Origin: Yamagishiella unicocca
Lineage: Eukaryota; Chlorophyta; Chlorophyceae; Chlamydomonadales; Volvocaceae
Reading direction: 5' to 3'
DNA length: 64,000 nt
Assembly (NCBI GenBank): GCA_003116995.1
Contig: BDSL01000035.1
Coordinates: 744,001-808,000, forward strand
Shown in pieces: positions 23,519 to 35,400 of this stretch (positions are counted from its first letter, which is position 1; the number at the start of each line of letters is the position of its first letter). Below the pieces are notes generated by a model that saw nothing but the letters and a program-made list of their open reading frames with translations, did not search any database and had not been told where the DNA came from. Made by a program: the position numbers and the translations under genes.

Positions 23519-25163
23519 GCACGATGTATCGCGTTGGGTAGGGCTAGTGCGCAGGGAGCCTGGGCGTGAGGAGACAAGCGGCTGCCGCACGGGCCGTGAC
23601 GGGAGTCCGGGGCCTCTGGCGTCAGGCTGGCGGCGAAGGCCCGAGAGGGGACGCCGTTGTGGCTCAGGTGCGGCGCTGGCTCGTGTCCCGGGAATGACAC
23701 ACCAAGCGAGTAGAGCCCGTGCAAAAGCGTTGTCAAGCTTGCCCACGGCGTTGATGCTGATGTGCTGGACGCCGCCATCAACGCAGCGGCATGCTTTCGG
23801 GCTGGCTCAACCAAATCGTCTGACCTGGCGGACATGGGTGTTCGTCACGGGTTATGTCGGTACTGGGCAGGAAACCCGAATTTCGGCGACTTCGGACGGC
23901 GGAACGTGAGCGGTCGTGCACTCGTGTGAAGCGTGTTGGTAGCCGAGCGGCTGTTCTGGCTGCCCAGTACTCGGGACCACATTGATCGGCGCGGTACGTT
24001 GTTTGTGCGGTTCGGGCGCTACGGTTTGTGAGCTGTTGCACAGGGGCACGTGTGCGGGGAATGGGTGGTATTGGAAACGGCGAGGCCCATTGGCCAAGTG
24101 GTTTGGTTGGGCTGCTGCTTCGGGGGCCCAGGGCTTCGAGCGTGAGAGGGAGGACACCCGTTGCTCGATGCACGCCGTGATGGAGCTGCGGCAGATATTT
24201 CTTAGTGCAGTGCCTGTCAACCAAATGATTGCCATGTGGGTTGTGAGCTCGGTTGTGTATGCAGCATATACGGTACAGGATGTGTTGGGAAGGGCACAGT
24301 GCCGGGAGCTAAGAACCCTAATGCTTGCTGTTGATCGACGGCAAAGGGAGCGCAGCGGGCATATGAATGTAAGGAGCGCACGACGTTTGCTCCTCGTAGC
24401 TCGTGTTGGGGTCTAGTACGGCGCCTGCACGACCTAGGTACTTGTCCCTTTAGTTTGCCGACTGGCGATCCTCTGACCAAAACGTACAAGCATAGCTCAA
24501 CTTGCAGCTAGCCGCATAGGACGCAGCCAATTGCATTCGCGTCGCGTAGGGCGCCCCAGACATACATTTAGGCGTTTTCCCCCTGCAATACGAATCGTTT
24601 GCATGCGACTGTCCATCGAGGGCCGCATGACTGGCGAACCGGTATGGATGTCCTACACCGGCTGGGAAGCGGGTAGCTAGGGTTCGTGGCATTTACCGGT
24701 ACGGGGAGCAAGAAAGCTCACCTGGGCTGTCCTGGCTACCCAAGGACCGTCAAGCACTTTCCCCGAAGCCCGAACCCTTAAAACCTCAACCGCATCGTCA
24801 CATCACTGCCCAAAATAGGAGTGATGCGATTATTAATTATAGGGTACGGCATGCCGTTGGCCACCTTGGCCTTATGGCCATCGACAATACGGCAGTTACG
24901 GCACTCGTGCGAGTGGCACTTCCTTGGTTGCAGTCCGTGTCATCTAACAGAAGGCTGCCCTCTGTGACAGGGAGCCTATACATTCCTTCTATTTTTGCAG
25001 CTTTTACCAACCTGTACCGGTATCCAAAATGCATTAACGCCTAACTACAGCGGGCAGGAATTTAATATGCTGTCACTCTAAGGGTTCTTTGTATCAGGAT
25101 CACGGCGTTCGTTTCGAAACGCTTGTTGCGATCCACGCAACAGTCCGGACAAGCTCGATCGAA
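23519..25163. other. 3'-UTR of the UIM gene, then intergenic and CASP promoter region
   Basis: Bases 23519-24372 have the G/T-rich, ORF-poor look of a volvocine 3'-UTR and end in TGTAA at 24368-24372. From there to the CASP start at 25164 I see no gene. The stretch around 24820-25080 is A/T-richer, as expected for promoter DNA. Confidence 0.45.
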
Positions 25164-28100
25164 ATGACGACCGACAACCAGGACGCTATGGCGTCCCCAC
25201 TCTCAGTCGTGTGCGGCTTCTGGCGCGAATTTGACTTGGAAGGAATGCGCACAAAGCTGGATGAGATCGGTCTAAAGGTTGCGGAGCACCAGGAGGACTC
25301 GATGCAGAACCGTCGCAAGCTGGCCGAGTCTACACGAGAGTTTAAGAAAAACAATGAAGCCGTTAGTAAAACAGTCGGGCCACTGTTGAAACTGTACCAG
25401 GAGGAAATTGACCGCTTGACAAAGCGGGCGAAGCACGGTGAAACAGCCTTCCTCGACCTTTACCAGAAGCTATACGAGGCGCCTGATCCCGCTCCCGCGC
25501 TCGCAATGGCATTTGAGCACGCCTCCCGAGCAACTGACCTTGAGGCTCAGTGCAAAAAGATGGCGACCGAGCTGGCCGAGTACAAGGCCGAGTCAGCACA
25601 GATTAAAAACCAGGATCTCACGGTTCGCAAGCTGGAGGAGAAGGTTCGGGCGCTGGAGGCGCACGTGGAGGAGAGGGACAAAGAGCTTCAGGAGGTATGA
25701 GCGCCGGGTTTTTTTTCAGGGCCACCCACCTGGGCAGTTGGGGAACAGAGTCGCGGACTTTGTGATAACTGGTACTTCATACGTATTCCTGCTACGTGGG
25801 GCACCCTACACATGGCGCAGCTGACACCGGGGCAGGGAATATCTTCTACGTTGAACATACCCTGGTGGCACGGGGAGTCGTTGGCGCCAAGGGCTTACAG
25901 GGCGAGGCACGAACCCTACCCTCAAGTTACCCGACCCGTACAGCCTCCTGTCACGCCTCCTCCCGTCATCCACCACGCCAACCCTACGCTGGGGAGGACA
26001 CCGTCCTCAGTCCCATGTTGGCCGGCCCTTCACGCAGACACCGTCCGTGGTATTGCCATCCTGCAGCCCCGCCGCCCCCGGCGTCTCCACCCTCTCGGCC
26101 CCCCCGCTCACCGCCCCGCCGTACAGGTCCGTCACCGTGCTGTGGCGGAGGCGGACGCGGCGCGTGTGGCGGCTATGCAGAGCCGCGAGGAGGAGCTGGA
26201 GGCCATGCTGGGGCAGGCGCAGGCCAGCCTGTTGGCTATGCAGAAGCTGTACACGGGCGCGGAGAACCAGCTGTTCGCCATTCAGTCGCAATCGGAAGAC
26301 GAGCGGATGGGCCGTCAGGCGGAGCTGGAGCTGGCGTCAGCGGAGCTCGAGCGCGCGCAGGTGTGTGTGGGGGTGAGGGCTAGGGCGGAGCAGCGGCCTC
26401 GCGGAGTGAGGAGCAGGGGGAGGCTGAGGGATTGCATGACAGTGGTGCATAAGTGCTGGTAGTGGTTATGGTTGCGGGCAGCGGTTGGGGTCTCTTATGT
26501 CAGTGCCGTGTGGGGGAGTGTGGGGCGAGCACCGGGTGGCGTTGGTTGTGCTGATAGAGCTGGCGCAGTGGCAGGCGCCTGGTATCAGGCCCGGTATCTG
26601 GAAGCCCCGGACGCGGGGCTCACGCAATGCTCTTTGTCACGTCCAGGAGCGGCTAGGGGCGCTGGAGCGCGAGAAGGAGGCGCTGGTGGCGAAGCTGCAG
26701 CACGACGGCCCAGCGACCCACGGGTCGGCGGGAGCACCCAATGGCGGCGCGGGCGGCAGTGGCGCGGCGGCGGCAAGCATTGAGGAGACGTTGCGCGCGG
26801 AGCTGGGCACGCAGCGGGAGCTGGGGTTCCGGCTGCGGAACGAGCTGGTGGGTTGAGGGGCACAGTCGCAGGCTGGGGGACGTCCCGTAGCGAGCGAGCT
26901 GGTGGGTGGGTAGGGAGTGAACCGGTAACGACCAAGGAGGGGTGGGTGGGCGGGTGGCGGGAGCGGTGTGTGGGCGATCGCAGGGGACTGGCTGCGAGAC
27001 GGCGCTCCGGGCTGCAAGGCGGGCTACTAGGCACAACAGACGCACACGCGCGCGGCGTACTGGAGGGCGAATGGCATTCCTCTTATGACGGGTATAACGG
27101 GGATACCATTCCGGGGCCGGCCCCAGGGTCCGGGGTATCATCGCACGCTCGCACTCAGTCGCCATGGCGCCTCATGTCGTCGCAGGCTGCCGTCCGTGCC
27201 GAGTCCGAGGAGGCGCGGGAGATGCTGGAGGCACGGGTGGACGGGCTCAAAGCCACGTTGGCGGCGACGGAGCAGCACGCGGCGGCGCTGGAGGAGGAGC
27301 TGGCGGCGCGGCCGGCGCAGTCGCAGGTGGGGGGGGGGTTCGTCCTGCGGCTGCTGCTGGCGCACGTGGGTTGGGAAGCCCCCGGCTTCAGATCGAGGAT
27401 CGTCTTTTTGCGCTTTGTCAGGGACTGCCGCGGCAGCAAAAAAGCACGTCGAGTGCAATTCACCCAGCCGCCTGCATCTGCGTCCTTCAACTTCGTCCCT
27501 GGCTTTCTCCGCCTCCCCACTTTACGTCCTAGCTGGGATCCGGACCAGCAAATCCCCACACTCCCCTTCCTCCCACTGCCCAGATGGACGAGCTCCGGGC
27601 GCAGCTGCGGGTGCTGCATGCCATTGGCTACAACCTAGACGTAGAGGGCGAGGACGACGCGACGGCGGCACCGGGGGCGCGCAGCGCCGCCGCGCCCGGC
27701 GCCGGTGCCCACGCTGGATCCGCTGCCGGCGGCCGCGGCGCGCCGGGCGCCCCCGGCTCGCTGGAGGCGATGCTGCTGTCCAAGAACCGCCACCTGGAGC
27801 ACGAGCTCACCATGGTAAAGCTGCGGGTGGTGGATGTACGGCAGGAGGCTGACGCGGCGCTGGCTCACGCGTCGGAGCTCGAGGCGCAGCTGGCGGAACA
27901 GGTGAGCGGGTGCTGCGTGCGGAAAGGGGTGGTGGTGTTGGTGGGGGTTTCGAGGAAGACCCGTGGATGCCCAAAAAAACGTGTTTGTGGGGGCGGGCGG
28001 GGTACGAAAACGAACCGGTGGGGGTGCCGGGGGAGGAAGCCTGGGGAATGGGGGATTCGGACATGCTGGTAGGCGGAATACTGGTTGGCGGTCGGTTGGG

Positions 28101-30419
28101 TAGCTCGCGCTGTCCGGACCGCCGGCCGGTAGCCAAGGGCAGCTTAGCCAGTGACCGGCGCAGTGCAGCCACCCAGCCCCCGCCTGTACAGCATCGTGGT
28201 GGCGGGGTGCCCCTTATTGGTGGTTTGGCGTGAGCTCTGCGTTGTGGGTGCGCCGCAGGTTTCCCTCGTACGGCAGATGGAGGAGGACTTGCTGGCCAGC
28301 CGCGCGGCGGAAGCGCGCCTGGCGGGCGGGGGCGGCATTGCGGCGGGCGGCTCGTCGTCGACGTCAAACGTGGCGGGTGAGGCGCCGCGCGGCGAAGTGG
28401 GGAGGGTCACTCGAAAACACTTCAGGTACCACGTGGAGATAACCCGCCAGGAGTACATTGCGGCGCAGTCTCCCGATTGCGCACGGTGAATGCCATAAGG
28501 GAAGGCGCTGCGCAGGAGGACCTGCAGTTGTGTGGGCTTGATCGACTTGGGGCGGCAGGCTCGGTAACCCGCCACCGCTCCCCTCCCTCACTCACCTGCT
28601 TGATCTGTTTTCCCGACTCAATGCCGCTGCCCTGCACCCAAACGCTCCACCTCTGCCCAGAATCCACTCTATGCAACCCATACGGGAATCCCACCCGCCA
28701 CCGCCCCTGTAATTCCTATCGCGTCCGACCCGACCCCAGGCCTGGTCTCCGCCGCCAGCGGCGACGCGGACGACGGCGACGCCAGCATGCTGCGCGTGCT
28801 GTGCGCGCAGCGGGACCGCTTCCGCGCGCGCGTGCACGACCTGGAGGAGGAGCTCACCCGGCTGCGGGCGGAGCTGTCGGCCACCAAGAGCGCAGCGGCA
28901 GCGGCCAAGGCGGACAACATTGCGCTCATAGAGAGGCTGAGGTAGGGCCGTACGGAGGGGGGATGAAACCCGTGGTCCGACACAGAAGGGAGCCACAGGT
29001 GGGGGTTACCGTAGCAGACGGGACTACGGCCCGTTGCCTGCTGCTAAGCCAGCCCCCCCCCCCAGCTTCTGAGTCCATTGGCTACATCGCCTTACCCACC
29101 CCCCTCACCTGAATCCATCCGCCGACCCCGTGGCCTGGTTCTGTCTTTGTCAGGTACGTCCACTCGCGCACTGGGCCGGTCACCGGCAACGGGAAGAGCG
29201 GCGGCAAGGGCGCGGACGTGGAGAGCGGCGCCGAGGTGGAGCGACGGTACGGAAGGATGTACGACGAGGGCATCAACCCGTTCAAGGAGTTCAAAGACCA
29301 GCAAAAAGAGCGGCAAAAGACCGCGATGGGCTTCGTTGACAAGGTGAGGCCCGGGCGCTTCCGCCCTCCGCGTACGACCGGACCCATTACCCGGCCGCTG
29401 ACGACTTCCATGAAATGTAGTACCCGCAAGCAAAAACGCGAACGCGCGAAGGCGTCTTCTGTCATGAGTATCCTCCTGTTGAGCCATTTACCGTCCGGAG
29501 CTGTTTGTGCCTGTGTAACAAAGTTCACCCAGCGCCCGACCAATCCCGACCCATCTCAACCTGACCCATCCCGACCCGACCCTGACCCTACCCGACCTGA
29601 CCCGACCGGACCTTTTGCGGCAACCCATGTCGCAGGCCATGTACATGCTGTCGCAGCTGGTGTACGGCAACTCGGCCGCGCGCATGTTTGCGTTCGTGTA
29701 CCTGGCGCTGATGCACGCGCTGGTGTTCACCAGCCTCATGCGCATGACGCACCACTCCAGCCACCAGCTGTACTCGCACACCCAGGTGCGGCACCCGCAC
29801 GGGGTCTGGCCGGTGGGGCGCAGCGCGGGCGCATGGGCCACGCCTCCTCTGGCAGGGTGTTGTGACTTACGTTCGATAACTAAACCGGGTCATCATTCAG
29901 GCGGAACGTCGGGTCACGGAATATGTGCGCGCGCCCGGAGTTCTTCAAACGCAACGGCCATAGCCGTATTGCTTCTCCCAGGCGGCCCAGGCGGGCTAGT
30001 ACCTGCTGTATCTCAACGTTCGGACCCGTCTGGGTAGCCATGTTATGTGTTATGGAAGGGGTGCCACGGAAGTTAGGCTTCAGGGTGTGGGGTTGTGTGC
30101 GCTGGCGCTGTGTGCCCGGCTGCCGGTCAGTGTGGGTTAAGGATGGCCGTGGGAGAGCGGCAAGGGGACTAACTGTGTCCTGTGTCAGCTGCCGTGTGCC
30201 GTTGAGGGCTGCTGCGATCCGCCGCTGATGTGCTCAACCGCCAGGTGGGCCTCCCTTGGCAACATCGCTCCTTGCCAGGCCTTCGACCTGCCGCTCCCCC
30301 TTCACCCACGCGTCCTGCCCCCTACTGCTTTGCAGGCCGTCCTCGACGACCGCCACGATACCACGGCTGCTATGCACCACGAGCTGCAGGGTAACGCGCT
30401 CCAGGAGCAGCTCCCGTGA
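25164..30419 (+). CDS. CASP: CASP golgin (tail-anchored coiled-coil Golgi membrane protein)
   Basis: Ten phase-checked exons: 25164-25694, 26127-26360, 26647-26847, 27186-27326, 27584-27901, 28259-28376, 28740-28941, 29154-29343, 29636-29785 and 30336-30419. They give 722 residues, against about 680 in human CASP. The N-terminus matches the family (FWREFDLEGMRTKLDEIG, then STREFKKN and LLKLYQEEIDRLTKRAKHGE). A long coiled coil follows, broken by Gly/Ala inserts. The diagnostic C-terminal region is present: EAMLLSKNRHLEHEL, CAQRDRFRARVHDLEEEL, KADNIALIERLRYVHSR and INPFKEFKDQQKERQ. One C-terminal membrane span follows (ARMFAFVYLALMHALVFTSL) with a short lumenal tail. CASP acts as a tether in intra-Golgi retrograde transport. 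The ORF opens at 25089, but Met at 25164 fits the family start. Confidence 0.93.
29535..29609. repeat. Intronic CCCGACC(Y)-type microsatellite
   Basis: Degenerate tandem units such as ccgacccat, cctgaccc and cccgacctga fill part of the CASP intron between exons 8 and 9. Confidence 0.7.
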
Positions 30420-32437
30420 CGAGCAGCTAGTAGCTGACGGGATTGGCATACTGCGAGCTGGAGGCGGTGGCGCCCGAGGGCGGGGGGGGGCACTCGGAGG
30501 GCGCTGGGGCAAGGAGATCATTGGGGCTTTCTACGTGGTCGGGAACTCAGCACGGCTAGTGCCGTTGGTTGATGGAGCCAGGTTATCGTTGGCATGCCTG
30601 ACGGCCTGTTGGGACGAGATGGATTTGGGTTGTTGCGAGGGTTGCATAGCAGACATGCAAACTTGCTTGTGCTTGCTGTTGCACGGGGCCCTGCCAGCTT
30701 TCATACCTAGAGAGGCGGCGACGCACGGCAAGGCGGGGCAAGGCAAGTTGGCCTTGTGGGAGTCCCCAGCCCAGGCCAGCCTCACCATGCCCTTCGGCTG
30801 CGGATCACGTGTCCTTCCACACCGCCAGCGCACACGAGCCTACGCGAGTAGCGCAGCGCCATCTATTGGCATCCGCAGGCACCATGTGCACAGCTACAGC
30901 GCTACATTTAACACTGGAAGCCAGATATGTGTGTTAACTAACCGTGTGTTAACGTCTCAATGCAGCATCGTGCAAGATCCAGGGGCATCATCACCGGTAA
31001 CGAGCCTATTGGTTGCGAAAATTTTCGGGACTGCTTACGGGGGCCGCAATGCAGACATCACAACGATCGTTCGCCGCCATTCCTGGAGAGGCAATCGCAG
31101 GTTTCGTTCCGAGCATTAAAGCAAACCTATTGAAAACAATCCTGGAAGTTGAATTCTTTGACAAACCCAAGAAACACTAGTCAGCAGCTCGCGGGGTATG
31201 GATGGGCACTGCCGCACTAAGGAAGCGCTGGGACCCACGGGGCAGTGGCGTGCCCGAGGTAGATAATCAGGACATCCTGAAACGGTATCCCGAGATTGAC
31301 CTGAAATAAAAATAGAGGGCATGGGGCATGCAGTTATGGTGACTTGTGCTATGCCTTCGTCCTTTAATCCCGCACGACCTAACACGATCCAAGCTTGCTG
31401 CAGGAAAATCTTCGTCCCAAGCCCTTGGAACAAGAAATTACTTTATGACTGCGTAAATATGGTTCCTCTGCGCTAGAGATTCGCCTATCCAGCGAAGCTA
31501 CCGTATCGAAAACTAACTATATCAAACAAACTCACTGCAACCTGGCATTAGAGCACCGGTATTGGGACCAGTCGTCCCTAAAGCATCTATATAGATGCGC
31601 AGTCGGTCGCTCATGAAGGTAGTCCGACCAAGGTATGCTTATTTCGTTATCTGATTTGTCGTGGCAAAGAATCTCCAGCGCAAACTTTATCGTCGATGCT
31701 GGGCAATGGTAAATAAGATATCTTCAGCTAGGGAGCATGAGCCTTGTGGAAAAGGTGTTCTAAGGGTACGGGCCGTACAACTTTGCAGGGGAAGCAAGTC
31801 CGGACCTGGACAGCCCAAGCGAAACACCACCGATTACCACCGCTTGCCCCTAGGAAGATACGATATTGATTTGTTGCCAGCTTACGACGAGGGGGCAGCG
31901 CGTAAGCCAACCTGGGCCGCATCCGCTTTGCGTCGTGCAGCGCAAGCACTGTTCACAAATCGCGCACCACTACCACGGCTCCTGCTTACCCTATCCTTGC
32001 GAGCTCTTAGTTACAATAGGTAAGGAGCGCTCAACCGAATCACGCTTTGGCCGCCGTGTGGAGCGCTGGCCAGGCTTGGGCGCGCCAAGGAGCAGCGGAG
32101 GCGTCCTCCAGCTAGGGGCCCTCCGGGGCCCCGTGGGACAAACAGGATGCCCGCTTATTGGGGTGCAGATTCCTCTTCTTTCCAAGGATACGAATGAGGA
32201 CACACCGCAGTTCTAGGGGTGAGCGCATTCAGCCAAGATACATGGACGGTGTCAGCACAGCAGGCCCTGACTCCCGGGAACAGTGTAACGAATATAGTGC
32301 GTTCATAAGCACTGATACGCGCTTCTAGATGGTAGCTTTGTGGCTCGGGCCGCTTAAATGTGTGCCATGGCGCCCCAAAGTTGGCCTACCCAGGCTAGCC
32401 CTCCAAATTGACAGGCAGGCCCTCTTCCTGCAGGTAC
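30420..32437. other. CASP 3'-UTR and intergenic region
   Basis: From 30420 to about 30830 the sequence looks like a G/T-rich algal 3'-UTR. From 31000 to 32330 it is A/T-richer and holds only short unconvincing ORFs. I found no TGTAA close to the CASP stop; the nearest is at about 32284. A CTTCCTGCAG just before 32432 looks like a splice acceptor, so a 5'-UTR exon of the next gene may lie here. Confidence 0.4.
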
Positions 32438-35400
32438 ATGCGACAGCTGTTGCGCCTGCTGCTATATTTAGCAGCAGGCGCCGTTCTCTACGCGCCCAGC
32501 ACTCGGTCCTCCTATTTCGAGTCGGCCCCAACCTGCGGATATTCAGGCCAGGGATTTGTTCACTTCGAGCAAAGCCCAGAGCTATTGAGCGAGCCATCTT
32601 TGGGAGTTTGTGGCTGGGGCTTCGAGGGGATATCGCGACTGCAGCCTCGGGTGGACCTCTGCGTCTCTTGCTCCTTCACGCCCGCCGACCGGCCGACTTG
32701 TCGCAACGGAGGTGCTCTTGTGCGGCATCCAGAGTGGCATCTGGCTCAACAGCAGGACTGCAACTGGCAGGGCTGCTGGTTCGGAAAAGGGGCGTGCAGC
32801 AATGGCACAGCAGAGTCGAGCGCAGTATGCGAGGACGGATCGGCCAACCTGAACTGCTGCCCATTCAAGCGCTATGTCCGATGCTGTACTATGGTATCAT
32901 GTACGCGGCGAAGCTCGCCGGCGGGACAGTGCGTAGTCGGCGAGAAGGACTTGCTACCGGGACAGCAGTTCGTCGGCCGGTTGTTCGCGGTTCCCACCGC
33001 ATCGACGGATTGCTATCCTTATTCTTATGAGTCGAGTCGAGTATGTCGCTCGGATCGCACGTTCTTACCTGAAACCGTGTATGACTCGTGCGAAACACGG
33101 GCTGTCGGCAGGGATGCGGAGGGATGCGCCAAGGTGCCGGGCTACACGTTCCACAGGAGCCTTCTTGTCACAAACCCGCTTAGCTGGCGGATCGATGATG
33201 GGACCCTCTGGAGCAGCTTGAATCACTCCGCCAGCGCGCAGCAGGCGGCCGCACACGACATGCCACTGATGGCAGCCCGGTGTTCTGCCTTGGACTCTTG
33301 CGCAGCCTTCCAGAACTCCGGCAACAGCACGGACCTGCTTTACCAGCTTCCGACAAGAAATTACTGGGTGGAGGCGGAGGCCTCGGAGGCGCAGCACTGC
33401 TATGGTATTTACGAGAAGTCCCCCCCCTCGACCGTATGCCCGCGGATCAGCGGCTACCTATTCATCCCCCTGCATACCCTGGACACCGCCGCGGACAGCA
33501 CCTACGCAGTCCCCGACGGCACCGGGCCCTGCACCGACTGCGCCGACAGCTCCGCCCTTGCCTTCCGCTGCGACATGTACGGCGGCGCATGCGCCGGCTT
33601 CTCCAACTACCACGGCCTCATCACCGGCAGCGACGGCCTGCTCTCCGACCAGCCGCTGACGCAGTACACCAGCACCCCCTGCGTGGGCATGTACATGCGC
33701 GCCGGCAAGTACTTCCCGCAGGAGGTGGAGCAACTCGACCGGCTGCTGTGCGGCGAGCTGGCCTACTGCTCCTCCAGCCAGCTGCGCTACCACGCCAACG
33801 GAAAGCCCTTCACAACCTCATCCGCCAGCTACTACGTCGACCTGACCGTGGACATCTACGCCGACTACACGGTCCCCCGCGGTCTTCAGGACGCCTCCGG
33901 CGGCGGCCTCCGGCAGCTGCCCGGCGTGCGCTCCATCGTCTTCCGCTGCCTCAACGGCAGCTCCATGCTGGGCGGCCTGCCCACGGGCCTAGCTGCGCTC
34001 ATGCCCTTCCTGCAGGAGTTCCGCGTGCAGGGCTGCGGGGCCACGGGGGTGCTGCCGGCGCAGCTGGCGCAGCTGCGGTACCTGCGGGCGCTGGACCTGA
34101 GCCAGAACAGCCTGTCCGGGCAGCTGCCGGAGCAGTGGGGCAACATGACCCTCGGCTACCTGAACCTCTCATCCAACCAGCTCGCTGGCACGCTTCCCCC
34201 AGCCTGGCGGGACATCCTCACACCGCTGCCTGCCGCCCCGCCGCCGCCACCGCCGCCGCCGCCGGCCGGCGAGTTGCCGCTGCCGACGGCATCGGCAGCG
34301 GCGGCGGCCCGGCGCGAGTCGCAGTGGGGTCTGCTGGTCGCCGACCTGAGCATCAACGGGCTCGAGGGCGAGGTCGACCGAGACTATGTATACGATAGCT
34401 GCGTGCGGAGGGAGCTGCGGATACATTTCCAGGGCGAGCCCAGCGCCGGGCTGAAGGCGGCGATGGGAGACGGCGACTCGCCAACGTTTCTTTTGCAGTA
34501 CAACCCAGGCATCGCGGCGTGGTCAGGGCGTTACGACTATGCGGCGGCCGACCTTGGAAGAGGCCTGAGCGGCGGCAAGAGCAATATGTGCGGCGCTTAC
34601 CAGTGAGTGCGATGAAGGAAACGGGGGGGGCCTGGGCCTGGGCGGCAGCGTGCGGCCGGCGGGACCGCTTTTTCCATTTTGTCTTTTGGAAGGGGAGGGG
34701 GCTGGCGCGGGTGCAATTGGCGGACGGGTACGAGAATATGTGTGTCGGACGGCGCCAAGTGCTAGGCCAGCGCTGTCGATCCAAGTTCCGAGCTGTGTGT
34801 GGGGGAGAGGGCTGGTAAGATGGGCGCAGCACCGGAACACCGGCAAAAAAATGGCAAAAATGCACCGATGGCGGTTATAATTATTTGCGGGTGGTGCGGG
34901 GGAGAAGGTTCGGGAAAGTCCTGCCAAGGCGCGCTTGGAATGTTTGACAGCGTACCCACCGCCTGAGCCCCCACGGCCTGGATATTTCTCTTCCCCCTTT
35001 CTCCTGACGATCTTTACCCGCGTGCGTGCGTGTGCGTTCGTGTGTGCGTGTGTGTACACAGGTACAAGATTGCGCTGGGCGTGCTGTGGGGCGTCTTCGG
35101 AGTGGCCCTCATCGCCATCGTCGTCTGGAGCGCGTACCTCGCATGGAAGGCAGCTCGCGCCTCCCGCCGCGGCCGGTTCTTCATCACCGACATGGGCAGC
35201 CCCTCGGCCTCAGCGGACAGCGCCGCGGATGGCGCGTCCGAAGGAGGCGCCGCCTCCGGCGGCGCCAGCCGCTGCGCCGCCGCGTTAGGCTTCGGAGCTC
35301 GCTTGGTGGGCGCATTGAGACGCCTGTGGGGCAAGCGCTGGTTCAGGCGTGTGGCGCTGCTGCTGCGTGTCGGCTACCTGGTGGCTGACGTGGCGTTGGA

